Assembly (NCBI GenBank): GCA_947359465.1
Contig: OX375876.1
Coordinates: forward strand, 80,560,359-80,624,358
Direction of reading: 5' to 3'
Source of the DNA: Metellina segmentata
Taxonomy: Eukaryota; Arthropoda; Arachnida; Araneae; Tetragnathidae
DNA: 64,000 bases
The notes beneath the pieces are model-generated. The model worked only from the letters and a program-made list of their open reading frames with translations. It did not search any database and was not told where the DNA came from. Positions 11,786-23,032 of this stretch are shown one piece after another (the stretch's first letter is position 1; each line of letters begins with the position of its first letter). A program made the translations under genes and the position numbers.

Positions 11786-11962
11786 ATACACTCGCTGAAT
11801 AACCCGGCGTTGCTCAGGTCTGAAGTATGGCCGCGATAGCTAAAATATGACCGCGACATTTCCCTGTGTGTTAACTCAAATGCACAAACTCTGTAGAACG
11901 TGTTTCTTACCGCGACAGCTAAAATATGACCGTGACATTTCCCTGTGTTAAATCATTATAGA
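11786..11962. repeat. Helitron-like end with duplicated 40-bp motif
   Basis: AACCCGGCGTTGCTCAGG resembles the CGGCGTTG end block of the Helitron at 20713. Next come two copies, about 95 bp apart, of a motif containing AGCTAAAATATGACCG and GACATTTCCCTGTGT. The assignment to Helitrons is inference from that short block only. Confidence 0.4.
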
Positions 11963-12690
11963 TGTATAGGCTGTTTTATCTGTAAGTTCTCATAAAGATC
12001 TGCATTTTTACTCCAAATCTCTAACTGCATAAACGGAGTAATAAATGTTTCATACCTATAGCATGTGGTATGATGAACCTGAAATATTTTAAAAAATCAT
12101 ATGAGTAACAGAATAGAAAACATAACTACTAATAAATAAACATTTTGATTTGGTTATTTTTACAAACTTCTCATACCTTGGATTTTCTGAAATATCGTTT
12201 TAATCAATTTTGGTAAGAGATGAAATCTCACTAAATAATTTTACGAAACCTAAGGAGCATATTTTGCATTCACATGCATTCATCAAGAAATTATTTTGGA
12301 ATTATAACTTTAACACTTAGAACTTATGAGTAAATGTTAAGATGTCTAGAAATAGTTATATTATTGTATTAAATACTGTTAAAATTTTAAAGTAACATTA
12401 GTATTTTCATATTATAGTATCATACACGTATTATTCAGTTAAAAGTTAACATTTAAGTAATTTGTAAGTCAGTACTCCAAGACTTCTTTTGTATTTATCC
12501 TGTCGAGTTCTGTAACATATATCTATTACATATTTCTCTGAGAGTTCTGGACTGTTAGAAATTAAACAATCATGAAGTCATAGAAAATTTGTAAACTTTA
12601 CCATCTCAAATTGATATCCTTTTTTAATGGATTTAGACCCACATTGAAATTAGAGAAATGAATTTGCTGATAAGCTGGTCACAAGGGGTC
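11963..12690. other. AT-rich stretch, nothing recognised
   Basis: No ORF, repeat or tRNA-like element could be supported. Confidence 0.5.
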
Positions 12691-12872
12691 TATCCTTGTA
12701 TCCAGCGAAGGATACCATCATCTACCACCAACTAGGGATTGCAATCCTATCCGGAGGATCCGGCATCATTTGTCTACCTACCGGATCCAGCAACATCTAT
12801 CAAATCCGGTCCGGATCCGACAAACCCGAATTTAAAAAAAAATTAAATAATAGATTATTCAAACCCAACTTT

Positions 12873-13128
12873 TTTTTATATTTCCAATGGCAAGGCTGGG
12901 TACAGATTGCAAAGACAAATACAATACAGTACAGAATTGACCGAAGTCATTGTAGCCTTATACAAGGCCAGAAGTGATGGTCACTTGTGAAGGGGCACCC
13001 AATGGATGGACCATCATTGCCCCTAACAAAGGACAGCACAATTTACATCCATGCCCTGACCCAGATTCGAAGCAGGAACCTTCCGATCCAGAGGCCAACA
13101 CCTTGACTACAAGACCGGTTGGTCGGCT
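12873..13128 (-). repeat. tRNA-derived SINE family D with target duplication
   Basis: The tRNA-like head lies at the right end (B box GCTTCGAATCTGGG, A box near TCTTGTAGTCAAGG on the minus strand). The tail has TACAATACA-type units like those of CR1 LINEs. It is flanked by a perfect 13-bp direct repeat, CAAACCCAACTTT (12860-12872 and 13129-13141). The ORFs 12696-12977 and 12974-13183 are artefacts of this SINE. Confidence 0.9.
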
Positions 13129-13405
13129 CAAACCCAACTTTAAAGTCGCAAAATTGTTTAGTGAACAATCGATTGTGAATTAATCGATTTTATATTTTTC
13201 AATCATCAGTTTGGAGAATTCTAGCGAAAATAAGAAATTAAATTATCAGTAATATTTTTTTAATAAAGACGAATTATAAAAGCAAATTCTGCAAGGAAAT
13301 GAAGACTAATGCAAAAAGACAAACTTTAGAAAAGAAACAGATTTTGAGAAAATTCTGAAGAAAGAAATTAATTTATATATATGAAATGGATTCAAAGGAA
13401 AATAT

Positions 13406-13586
13406 TTGTCTCTTATGTACGACTATTTAATAACGGTTATACCAATTAGTGTCGAAGCTGAGAGGGCCTTCTCGGCCGCTGGTTATATTTGCAGTTCATT
13501 GAGAAGTAGGTTGGGGATGACACAATTAATACGGTTTGTTTCCTTAGATCGTTCTTTCAAACTCAAAAGTGATTTTCATTACTATA
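13406..13586 (+). pseudogene. hAT transposase C-terminal dimerisation fragment
   Basis: The frame reads IPISVEAERAFSAAG then LRSRLG, matching the hAT C-terminal motif of ZBED-type proteins (SVxxERxFSxAG...RSRL). It continues to the TA where the DD41D element has inserted. Upstream catalytic parts are not recognisable. In the family this region mediates dimerisation of the transposase. This fragment belongs to the hAT at 12733-15560. Confidence 0.8.
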
Positions 13587-15035
13587 CAGGGTGTTTCAGT
13601 GAACCGTTTCAGTACTTCTAAGAGGGGTAGGGTACATCCTGACAAACCAAAATCATATACCAATTGGGCAGTCAGAAATGCTTTCCTGACGCGGTAGATG
13701 GCGAAAATCCCGAGCTTTCGTGTAGGGAATCTTCATTTCACACAAGAACGCCAAGTTAGTAGGATGGATGATTACACGATCGCAGAGTTAGCCGATATGC
13801 ATTTGGCGTACGGGGCTGCAAATTGTAGTGAGCCAGCCGCAAAGCGTTTATACGCGGAACGATACCCGACAAAACGTATCCCCAGTCATAATTTCTTTGC
13901 AAGACTGCACCAGACGTTAGCTGAGACGGGTTCATTAGAAAGAGCTGACAGGGACAGGGTAAGAACAGCACGGACTGCAGACGTCGAACAGAATGTGCTG
14001 CAGCATGTACAGGGGAATCCAAGAACGAGTACACGAAGTGTAGCAAACGCAGTCGGGGTTTCCCATTACAGCGTCTGGAGGATTCTCCGAGAAGAAGACA
14101 TGCATCCGTTTCACGTGCAGCGTGTCCAGGTACAGCAACCGGAGGATTATGCACCTCGTATTGCTTTCGCACAGTGATACCTTGGAAAATGTGCTACAAA
14201 TCCCCCTTTTCCTGCTGAAGTGTTGTTTTCCGATGAGGCATCCTTCACAAGGGAAGGAATTTTCAACATGCATAAAGACCATATCTGGGCGGTCGAGAAC
14301 CCGCATGCAATACTACGTCGTGCAGCACAGATTCGATTTTCGGTCAATGTATGGGCCGGTATTATGGGAGATCACCTCATCGGACCTTACCTGTTACCGT
14401 CTCGTCTAACAGGACCTAACTACTTGCTCTTTCTGCAGCAAGTATTGCCACAACTTTTGAGAGATGAACAGATTTCTGCATCGACGCAAGAGACAATGTG
14501 GTTCCAACACGATGGAGCCCCTGCCCATTATAGCGGAGATGTTCGTAACTACCTGGATGTCACATTTGGTCAGCAGTGGATCGGACGTGGTGGTCCCGTG
14601 CGTTGGCCTGCTCGGTCACCCGACCTATCATGTCTTGATTTTTATTTCTGGGGTCATCTGAAATCGCTAGTTTATAACACCCCTGTTGACAATGTTGAGG
14701 AGCTGGTTGCAAGAATTGCAGTAGCTGCCGGAGAAATTCGAGATATGCCTGGATTATTCCAGAATGTTCGGATGCCCATGTGTCGGAGATATGAGGCGTG
14801 CATTGTAGCCCGTGGAAGAAACTTCGAACACTTACTTTAATCCATGTACCTTTTGCTTCTTTTCATGTATTATTAAAACGATTTCTCACTTACGGTCTCT
14901 TTTCTTTACGGTGCTTCTGTGTACAACACCGCTTCAGGAAAGCATTTCCGACCCCACATTGCTATATGATTTCGAGTTGTCAGGATGTACCCTACCCCTC
15001 TTAGAAGTTCTGAAACGGTTCACTGAAACACCCTG
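13587..15035 (+). mobile_element. Mariner-type element, DD41D group
   Basis: The TIRs begin CAGGGTGTTTCAGTGAACCG and extend about 75 bp with only about four mismatches. They lie at 13587-13661 and 14961-15035, flanked by TA on both sides (TATA including one adjacent base pair). Length is 1,449 bp. A single transposase frame fills the interior, with one premature stop. The near identity of the TIRs points to recent insertion. It is the youngest layer of the nest in the hAT at 12733. Confidence 0.93.
13698..14840 (+). pseudogene. Mariner-type transposase, DD41D, one in-frame UGA
   Basis: The frame of about 380 codons is open from ATG 13698 to TAA 14838-14840 except for UGA at 14175-14177. The N-terminus has a helix-turn-helix region of the DUF4817 kind (YTIAELADMHLAYG; RYPTKRIPSHNFFARLHQTL), then a second DNA-binding part (NAVGVSHYSVWRIL). 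The catalytic residues are D in LFSDEASF, D in FQHDGAPAH and D in LDFYFWG. I count 41 residues between the last two, the DD41D spacing reported for rosa-like elements. The stop lies where relatives have tryptophan (FAQ-stop-YLGK), so a TGG to TGA change is the simplest cause. In the family this enzyme cuts at the TIRs and inserts at TA. The ATG at 13698 fits the usual length; a Met at codon 23 is an alternative. Confidence 0.9.
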
Positions 15036-15560
15036 TATAACTTCGATTTAAGCAATTTAGAAGAATTAAGAGTTTCCTTGTTTGTTAGGTTGACCAAAAA
15101 CTGCCAAAGATTAGATTTTTATGATAGTATGAGACAAAATTAGATACAATTTATCTGTCATTTGCTCAACGTCATTAGAGATAGAGACTACTTAATTTTA
15201 GATAAATAGAGAATTCCTTCGTTTTAAACAAACTGATGTTTTTTGTGTGTGGAAACTAGTAAGACAGATCATCATCAATCGTTTAATACTTACTACGTAC
15301 TAGTAGTGTTACTATTATTAATTGTTGGTGATTGATTTCCTACCAATGGATAATTATTAATAAAGTTGATTTTCTTATGCTAAAATAAACGCTTTGTTCA
15401 TGAATTTGGAATAATATCCTTTTTACCTATTTTCACTCAGCCGATTTCGGAAAAATATGAAAAAGTGAACTGGTTAGATAGACTGGTTAGATAGACTTAT
15501 TAACAAAGTACCAATCTGACCGGATCCGGTCGGATCCAGACGGATTAGTGTCAATCCCTA

Positions 15561-15951
15561 CCACCAAAGCTCTTCAGATGCTCTTGAGGTGGCTGGATCC
15601 CTAGTTTCTCATGTTTTTCTGAGGGACAAAAATTTCAAATACTGCAATGTGGTGAAATGTTCCGGATCTATCTTTGTTTGACAAAGGTGAAGAGGGACTC
15701 AAACGGAGTTATCTAGATTTAAAAGAAGGGCATCTAGCGAGTATGAACTTCCCGAATGATCAAAATATATTTTCCAGTTTGTCCTAAGTGCAAAGGGATC
15801 ACATCTCTAGAAAACACATTCTTTCCTGTACTAGAAGGAGCCCGTCAGACTTATTCCAGAATTCTGATAACATAATAAATTCTTTGAGGACAAATGACTT
15901 GTTGGACTTGGTCTACCAGACTGCTAGACCAAGATGAATAAAAACAACATA
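15561..15951. other. Old target sequence of the hAT, nothing recognised
   Basis: Less AT-rich than its surroundings, with broken frames on both strands. It may be part of an older dead element, as the phrase AGGATACCATCATCTACCA just left of the hAT (12707-12725) nearly recurs at 17589-17607, but this is too weak to name. Confidence 0.3.
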
Positions 15952-17366
15952 CACTCTAAAACAAAAAAAGATGTTGCACCTAGAAGGAATTGCTAGAATG
16001 CTATAAAATTTACAAGGTTAGTAAAATGCTTATGAATGAGTAAATGATTAAAATTTAAGACTGAGATATGCAAACTTTATTAAGAAAAATTTTAAAAAGT
16101 AGTATAATTTAGTATGACAGCCATTATTCCTCATGCAACATGTCATGCGCCTTGGTACTGAGTCATACAGGCTCTTTATGAAGTACTGTGAAAGTCCAAT
16201 CCATGCTTCTTGAACCGTGTCACTTAGTTCCAGCAGATTACATGGTACGAGTGGAGTGGTGAGATATCGTCCAATGGCATCTCATAAATTCTCGTTCGAG
16301 GACAGGTCCGTTGAGTATGCCGGCCATGGTAAAATATCGTCGTAGACAAGCTCTAGAGACGGCAACAATTAGGGGTCGAGCATTGTCTTGTTGGAAAAAC
16401 GGGTGAACTTTTGGGAGTTCAGGAATGGGGACGTAACTGGCGGTAAAATTTCTTGTACGTAACGCTGTCCTGTCAAAGAGCCCGTAACGAATACTAAAGG
16501 TGATTTTGCATCATACACAATTGTACCCCACACCAGGACACCAGATCTTCTGGATGTGTGACGCTGTACAACAAACCATGAATCTTGGCACTAACCACGT
16601 TGACTCCACACACGGATTCGATAGTTGTCTTCACACAGACCAAAGCGGGATTCGTCAGTGAAGATCACTCGATTCCATACGACGCCCATGTCCGTCTGTC
16701 ACGAAGCCATTCCAGTCTTTGACGGCGATGCAATGCTGTTTAAGGCTGTCGTTGTAACAGTCTAGTGAGGGTTTAGTCCCACGTAGTGAAGCCGTTGACA
16801 AATGGTGCGATCCCTTATTACATGATCGAGAGAGGTTCCTACTGCCCGTTGGATGTCTATAACAGTGGCTATTGGATCAGTACGCGCACGTTTTACAACT
16901 TGTCGATCCTCTCTCTGTCCAGTTTCTCTAGGTCTTCCTGAGCCGTGTTGACGCTGGCATGTGATTTGTTGTATCCACTTCTGCCAATAGCGTGCAACAT
17001 TAATACCACTAAAACCAATATGTTGCGCAATCTGCGGATGAGACCATTCACCTTTTCGGAGACCAATTACTGGACCTCTGTCAAACTCTCCCAGTTGCTT
17101 AAATTGCTTGCGAACTTTTTTCCGAATCATAATGAGAAACCATGTAACCAACACGACAGCATGAGTCGAAAGGAATTTGCTGCGCAACTGGATGTCCTTT
17201 TATGTCCCGGTATGCAGCGTGTTTGAGAGCTGCTCTGCGCATGGCGCATGCTCAAACAATTCTGAAAGTTTGATCATTTGCATCTCCAATGCAGATGTAC
17301 CATTCCTTCAAATTTCATTTATACCGGTCTACTCCTTCCAGGTGCAACTTTTTTTGTCTTAGAGTA
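15952..17366 (-). mobile_element. Tc1-like element, decayed
   Basis: The ends CACTCTAAAACAAAAAAAG (left) and, reversed, ACTCTAAGACAAAAAAAG (right) are inverted and followed inward by TTGCACCTRGAAGGA on both sides. TA flanks the element at 15950-15951 and 17367-17368. The size, 1,415 bp, is typical of Tc1. Coding runs on the minus strand. Confidence 0.88.
16105..17130 (-). pseudogene. Tc1-like transposase, frameshifted
   Basis: On the minus strand the N-terminal paired-like DNA-binding part is open (17130-16762): GEFDRGPVIGLRKG, HPQIAQHIGFSGINVARYWQKW, then the GRPRET linker and RTDPIATVIDIQRAVGTS. Around 16665-16600 the first catalytic block appears in another frame (FTDESRFGLCEDN). The end is recognisable near 16110-16180 (SVPRRM followed by RNNGCHT). 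Several shifts and stops separate these blocks, so no active enzyme is made. The start at 17130 was chosen because MIRKKVRKQF aligns with usual Tc1 N-termini; the longer ORF start at 17187 lies in TIR-side sequence. Confidence 0.85.
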
Positions 17367-17442
17367 TATATTGATCTATAATATACTTGTATATTCTATA
17401 ATACATACGCAAGATATATGTTGTAAGACAGTAAGTAATAAC

Positions 17443-17685
17443 TTACTTCAAAGGTTTTAAAGTTCGTTGGGTAGCTATCCACGCTACATCGGGCGACCTT
17501 AGTTCCTTTGAAAGTTGTCTCCGAAACCTATTTCGTTTCTTAAACCGCGTAGGCGGCATTTTATCCAGAATCTGTGATGATCGGCGCAGGATACCACCAT
17601 CTACCAAGCCTCCGAAACCCTGGATGATATTTTTAAAAAAATGCCAATAAAATGCAGTTTTCATAGCCTGCAAACCATAAAACAT
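17443..17685 (-). CDS. Unrecognised ORF, possible terminal exon
   Basis: An 80-codon minus frame ends at TAA near 17443. Its second half (GFGGLVDGG, KMPPTRFKKRNRFRRQL, SPDVAWIATQRTLKPL) is basic, compositionally mixed and unlike the AT-rich noise around it. The reverse strand has a possible acceptor (ATCATCCAG before the GGTTTCGGAGG at about 17618) and another (TTTGCAG at about 17668), as well as a possible donor near 17750 preceded by an open stretch containing FAYNSQAAIAGFQ. I do not recognise the protein. It could be the last exon of a host gene or part of an old transposon. Confidence 0.3.
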   Translation of the reverse strand: MFYGLQAMKTAFYWHFFKNIIQGFGGLVDGGILRRSSQILDKMPPTRFKKRNRFRRQLSKELRSPDVAWIATQRTLKPLK

Positions 17686-17879
17686 TCAGAATACATTTCT
17701 TTTAATTTTTTTAGCAACATTAATATCTTAGAAGGATTACTTTCCTTGAAATCCTGCTATAGCAGCTTGCGAATTGTAGGCGAAGCTGGTCTGATTCCTG
17801 CAACGTACCCTATTCTTATTTCTTTCTTCAGTGCAAACGAAACTTTCCTTTTGTGTGTATACTCACTGTCTGCCTAATT

Positions 17880-19246
17880 TTTGGCCTGAATGACCAAATA
17901 TCATCTTTGAGCCATGAAATTCAGTCAAACATGTACTATAAAAACTAGCCCTGTTCTCTACTCAAATAGCATTTCCGGAAGAAACTCCGACCCTTTTGTG
18001 CTATAAATACAATCTAAGGCAGAAAACGAGTAGGATATGCTAAATTTAAAAGAAGATTCAAGTTAAACTTTAATAATTTCTAACTTCAATCAAAGGTAGT
18101 TGTAAATACAAGAATTTTCAAATTATTATGAACAAAGTACATGGACCCGTTTGAAAAAACTGCTGCTCAAAGCCGAACTTGATACTATTTCTTGTCACTT
18201 GTCGTATTCTGTTCTCTATACAAATCTCCACAGTTTGAACAATCTAGATAAAATTTTATAAATTTATTCTTTAAAACTCTACAGGCAACATAGCCTAATA
18301 CAATCAGATATCACCATTGGATTACCTGAGTATTTTTACGATTACGGTGCGCAACATATTGTCTAACTAATATGGCTAGAAAAATAGGATTCTTCTTTAA
18401 AATTATATTTAAAGAATTTAAATTATTGTACCTAAGTTTGAAGGTAATTTTTATTTCCTTTAAAAATATTAATAATTTATAAATATTTTACAACTGATGA
18501 TTAAAAACATTTAATCATTCACATCACTCATGCATAACTTACATTTAGTAAGAAAAACGGGTCTATTTAAAACGAAATCGCAAGTGTAAAACCCGCTAAT
18601 GACATTTAACCATATGTTGTAATTCAAAGATGTTTAAACTTTGTGTTAGGTTTCCATTACAAAAACAATTGAATCAAAATAACATTTTTTAGAATTTTAA
18701 ATTATAATATAAGATTATATTGAAAGCTGTACGCAATAGCGTAGGAACACGTCTATATTTATAAATAGATGCGTAGTTTCATAAGTATGGTCCGAAGAAT
18801 CAATTTAAAACTGCATGCCAGTTGGAGTGAATCGAATCTTAAATAAAACTTTCCTGATATTGGAAAAATATTAGTTATAAAATATTCTAACAAGGTCATT
18901 TAAAAAGTTAAAATTTTTTGTCTCAAGTGGCAGAATAACGAGATTGTTTGCTTTACGAGTTGGAGTTATTCTTATGCAAATTTGCTTAGCTCAGATATTG
19001 ATTTTCTTTTTATTAAAAAACTATAAAATTGACACCTTCCACGTACGTTTTCCTAAAAATTGCAATCGATTAATTTTGTTTCGTCTGTACTGAAGAAATA
19101 TAATTTTAAAACGAGCTGTTATTTCACACGTGGAATGGAATTTTTAAGAAAATGATCCGTTGAAATCTGTGCGTTTATGTAGTTACCTTGACGATCTAGG
19201 GTTTTGCCACACGTAGCACCCCCCGGCAACTTTCCTATCAGTTATA
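17880..19246. other. AT-rich stretch, nothing recognised
   Basis: No ORF over 60 codons and no repeat structure that I could support. Confidence 0.5.
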
Positions 19247-19260
19247 TCAACAACAATATT

Positions 19261-19516
19261 TTTTTTCCAATGGCAAGGCTGGGTACAGATTGCAAAAACA
19301 AATACAATACATAATACAATACAGTACAGAGTTGACCGAAGTCATTGTAGCCTTATACAAGGCCAGAAGTGATGGTCACTTGTGAAGGGGCACCCAGTGG
19401 GTGGGCCATCATTGACCCTAACAAAAGACAGCACAATTTACATCCATGCCCTGACCCGAACCAGGAACCTTCCAATCCAGAGGCCAACACCTTGACCACT
19501 AGACCGGTTGGTCAGC
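19261..19516 (-). repeat. tRNA-derived SINE family D, second copy with target duplication
   Basis: It is nearly identical to 12873-13128, with a longer TACAATACA tail. It is bounded by the perfect 14-bp repeat TCAACAACAATATT (19247-19260 and 19517-19530). The high similarity between copies and the intact duplications suggest recent activity. Confidence 0.92.
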
Positions 19517-19530
19517 TCAACAACAATATT

Positions 19531-20170
19531 ACATCTGAAATATTTGAGGCTGTAATCAACGTATTTTTTTATCCCCAATCAATTCAGGAAATATCCAGGT
19601 AAGTGTTTCCAAATCATAAATTTGTTTACATGACTTGAAAGTACATATAATACTAAAGGTATAATACTAAATGTATGCTCTACTAGCAACTCGTTTTTAA
19701 TAGTAGCTCTTAATTTCTCCTGGTGGGTGGTAATAGAAACAGGGTAGGCGATATTAGGAACCCACTCTTGAAAATTATCTTGGGAAACTTTTTGAAGTTT
19801 TACAATTTAACTTAAACTGACAAAAATAAAGAAGGTATATGATCTCTGGAAACCAAAGGAGAATAGTTACTAGTGATATTAATTTAGTTTCCAGTTTGAT
19901 TTCCCAACCCAGGAGGCTGAGATACAGAGAAATAGTTAGGATAGGAGATATTTGGAACACCTACCCTTACTTAATATGTTGCAGAACGCAGTTAAACTTC
20001 CGCGATTTCCTTTTGAAAAGGCCTCAGTTCTCAAAGAGGTCGCGACACACAGAATGAAAACAATTACATTAGCAAATATATCACAAGAACCGTTTTTTAA
20101 AACACTAGATCTGCATGCGAAATCCAGAGCGCAATACTAATCTTCTCGGACATGTCACAATTTAGAACGA
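19531..20170. other. No feature recognised
   Basis: Short overlapping ORFs (19775-19960 minus, 19839-20057 and 19952-20140 plus) are mutually antisense and resemble nothing known. Confidence 0.4.
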
Positions 20171-20174
20171 TGAG

Positions 20175-20522
20175 CTACTTGGCCAGGTCAAGATATTTCA
20201 AATTGGAGTTATTTACCTGATTTAAATATACGGGCTTAGCATTAGGATGTCTTTGGGTCCATTTCATGAAAGGTGTTACCATGTGAGCGGGTAATGCGAC
20301 CAAATTCCACCTGAGCGATTCGGTCAGTGGCGGCAAGGGAAGAGGCGTCAGAGGCGAATCCTTTATGATTCGAGTGACGAACGCTCCAACCGCCACAGAA
20401 GTCAAAAAAGTGAGGTGACGGCGACAATCCACTAAAATGTGAAGTGGAGCTGAAAAGATACAAATCTCGTGATCAATATGAGTTGGCTTCTGTTTTTTTG
20501 AGGCTACTCTATTTGGATGCAT
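20175..20522 (-). CDS. Unrecognised 115-codon ORF
   Basis: The predicted protein has a hydrophobic middle (LHILVDCRRHLTFLTSVAVGAFV) and a proline-rich turn (LTPLPLPPL). The segment is less AT-rich than its neighbours, which lengthens chance ORFs. No domain is recognised; no splice or promoter context supports it. It may be chance. Confidence 0.2.
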   Translation of the reverse strand: MHPNRVASKKQKPTHIDHEICIFSAPLHILVDCRRHLTFLTSVAVGAFVTRIIKDSPLTPLPLPPLTESLRWNLVALPAHMVTPFMKWTQRHPNAKPVYLNQVNNSNLKYLDLAK

Positions 20523-20712
20523 CCTTTTTTACATCAATCAATCTCCACACTCTCTCATCGTAAGCCCGAAATATCGGCAATCCCACAGACCTAACTTATT
20601 TCATCGTGAATTGAGACAAACTTTATCTTAAACTTTAACAAAAAGTTCTAACCAATTTTTTTCCTGGTAATTGTAGACTCTTTCTCACATCACATTCCAT
20701 TAATATAAACAA

Positions 20713-21302
20713 CTAGCCACTGCGTGGCTAGCCCGGCGTTGGCCGTGCCTGTGGTGTAAGGTATTAATCTGGTGTAAACTTTTCCGCAGATTTCAAATCC
20801 GTTGAAGATATATTCAATTTAAAAATTTCTTATTTAAAGAAAATCATATTTTTAGGTATTAATCTAAACTGAAATTTTCTGCAGATTTCAAATCCATTGA
20901 AATTTTTACACTATCTGTAACGCGGTCTAGGAGATAGAAAAAAAAACTGCGAGTATCAATCATTTCTTGGGCAAAATCAAAGTGGAAACGAAAAAAATAA
21001 TTTTCTCCACGTTCTGTAGAAGGAACGGCCAACGGCTGACGTGGCAAGGTCATTTCCGGCGTTTCTTCTCTCTCTGGTAGTAATGCGTCGAAAAACCGAT
21101 GGAGAATAAAAACTATTAAATTCATTTAAAAATCTTCTAGATTGAATTTTAAAATTTCGCCGCGACCCAAAAAGTGCAAAAAATTTGGACTACCTGTGTG
21201 CCAAATCTCACTGCTGTAAGTGCCATAGATCGTAAGGATTTTGCAGCCGCGAAACAAACAGACAGACAAACAAACAAACACTTCCTTTTATAATAGTAGA
21301 GA
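20713..21302 (-). mobile_element. Non-autonomous Helitron, 590 bp
   Basis: Read on the minus strand it starts A|TCTCTACTATTATAAAAGG, followed by the GTTTGTTTGTCTGTCTG block common in arthropod Helitrons. It ends GCCACGCAGTGGCTAG|T, where CTAG is the CTRR terminus and the last 19 bases form an 8-bp hairpin (CTAGCCAC/GTGGCTAG). Insertion between A and T without a target duplication fits rolling-circle insertion. Inside, the motif around GATTTGAAATCTGC occurs twice. The ORF 20859-21125 within it shows no Rep or helicase motif. Confidence 0.85.
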
Positions 21303-22971
21303 TAATCGAATCGCTGTAATGAAAATTAAGTTAAAGTATAGATGGATGGCATCAGAGGGTTTATGATGCCATCTTCAAAGTAGCACACCATTTGGAACTT
21401 GAGCAATGAAGTTGCCAATATTTCAAGAAAAACCACCAATAGGTTTCGTTTGTAGCTCTACTGTTATTTTTTTGTTTTAAACACAAATGGGATGTGGACA
21501 ACTTATTCTACAATTTAGCCGAAAATTAATTGTGGATGATTGGTTACTAAGTTATCTATTAGTCTAAATCCTTTTATCTATCTTAAATTGTGATTAATAA
21601 ATTAATTTTCATTTCAGGTAAGTTTGTCGCGAGCATTCATCTTAAATTTTGTTATAAGTTTCCATTCTGTAACTAAAATGTTCAAAGATTTCACTTGTTT
21701 AAGTAAGAAAAAATGTTTAGAATTCTAGTTTTTAATTTTTTAGATTTTATGATCTATATGTCTTCTGAATGGCAGGGTTTCTTATTTTTCTGAATTTGTC
21801 CATGTGGCTGCCTGGTTTGAATTTTCTTGTTGCCCTGGACAGTGTCTATCAATTTGTTGCGTCAAACTTGCATGTAGGGCGTAGAACGTACAGATAGTAA
21901 AAACAGGGGTATTCAAAAGATGCGTCCAACTGTAGTGAAGGTGGCTATCTTAAAGTAAAAGTGATCAGAAAATATAATCAAAGAGCTAACTGGTAATATT
22001 TCATTTTTATTTAAGGCTGTATATGGTAAAAATAATGTGGAAATCAGAAAGGGAAAATGATGATAGGTCTTCTAATTTGTATTAAATTCACTTGGCCAGT
22101 ATGTTTATACTTATTATCTGCCTCTATTCTTTTAAATAACCACAGTTCTATATGACAAAAATAAAATATGCGAAATTAAATAATATCTTCTAAAATAATA
22201 TGATCCGAATTGCTCAGTGAATAATTCAAAATTGACAATGCAAGAATGTACTTGTTCTGTTAACAGATTATTCAAGATTCGTCAACAGATCTATTTGTCC
22301 CCACTAACCCAAGCTCGCTTCGTAAAAAATCATCCTTTGATTACAAACAATTGTTTGCTCCATATACAAGCCTGATCTTCGGATACACGTTGCCATTCTA
22401 TGAATGCACGGATGGACCACACCTTTTATCCTTTGTCATTCTTCCACACGACTGGAGAATAATTGATTCCATTCTTCGTTCCAGCCTATTGTTCTGCGTT
22501 ATTTACTGATCATTATCCACTGCAGGGACAAGTACATTATTCCAGATTTTATTTGAAAAAGCTTAATATATCTTGGATGTGCCGTTCTGAAATTAGATCG
22601 CAATTCACATAAATGGTAGGCAGCCATATACGCCGTGGAATTTCAACTGACATTTATCTCAGTAGTGAGTGATAACAAGAAAATAAATTTAAAACGCTTT
22701 TTTTTAATGCCCTTATATATCTAGATGTTTATTGAACATATTGGTTATAAACAGAATGGACTGCTGTATTGTTTCATATAAAATATAAAGAACGGCTGAG
22801 ATTATAATTTTTTTTAATTATTCTATTCCTGTTTGAATCTTTCAGTTTGAAAAGGAAATTACTCAAATTTTTGAAAATTTTAGCAAGACAATTGCTAATG
22901 TGAGACTGACTTTTTTCTACCGTGGCCATAACTCGAATTGATATTTTTTTCACTCAGCAATTGTAAAGATA
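21303..22971. other. AT-rich stretch, nothing recognised
   Basis: No supported ORF, repeat or RNA gene. Confidence 0.5.
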
Positions 22972-23032
22972 CACTCCTTACAAAAATGGAATAGCAGCAA
23001 GATGAGATGGTATAAGGGAAATAATACATGCT

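Larger units (their letters stand above)
12733..15560 (+). mobile_element. hAT transposon holding a SINE and a mariner-type element
   Basis: The ends TAGGGATTGCAATCC and, reversed, TAGGGATTGACACTAATCC are inverted. They are flanked by CCACCAAC (12725-12732) and CCACCAAA (15561-15568), an 8-bp hAT-type duplication with one mismatch. Both ends also carry GGATCC/CCGGATCC subterminal repeats. The 2,828 bp include a SINE (12873-13128), a piece of transposase (13406-13586) and a younger DD41D element (13587-15035). Without these insertions the hAT is only about 1.1 kb. Confidence 0.85.

Noticed and set aside
13756..14306. Minus ORFs of 138 and 123 codons
   Set aside because: They are antisense shadows of the DD41D transposase frame, which has clear catalytic motifs on the plus strand.
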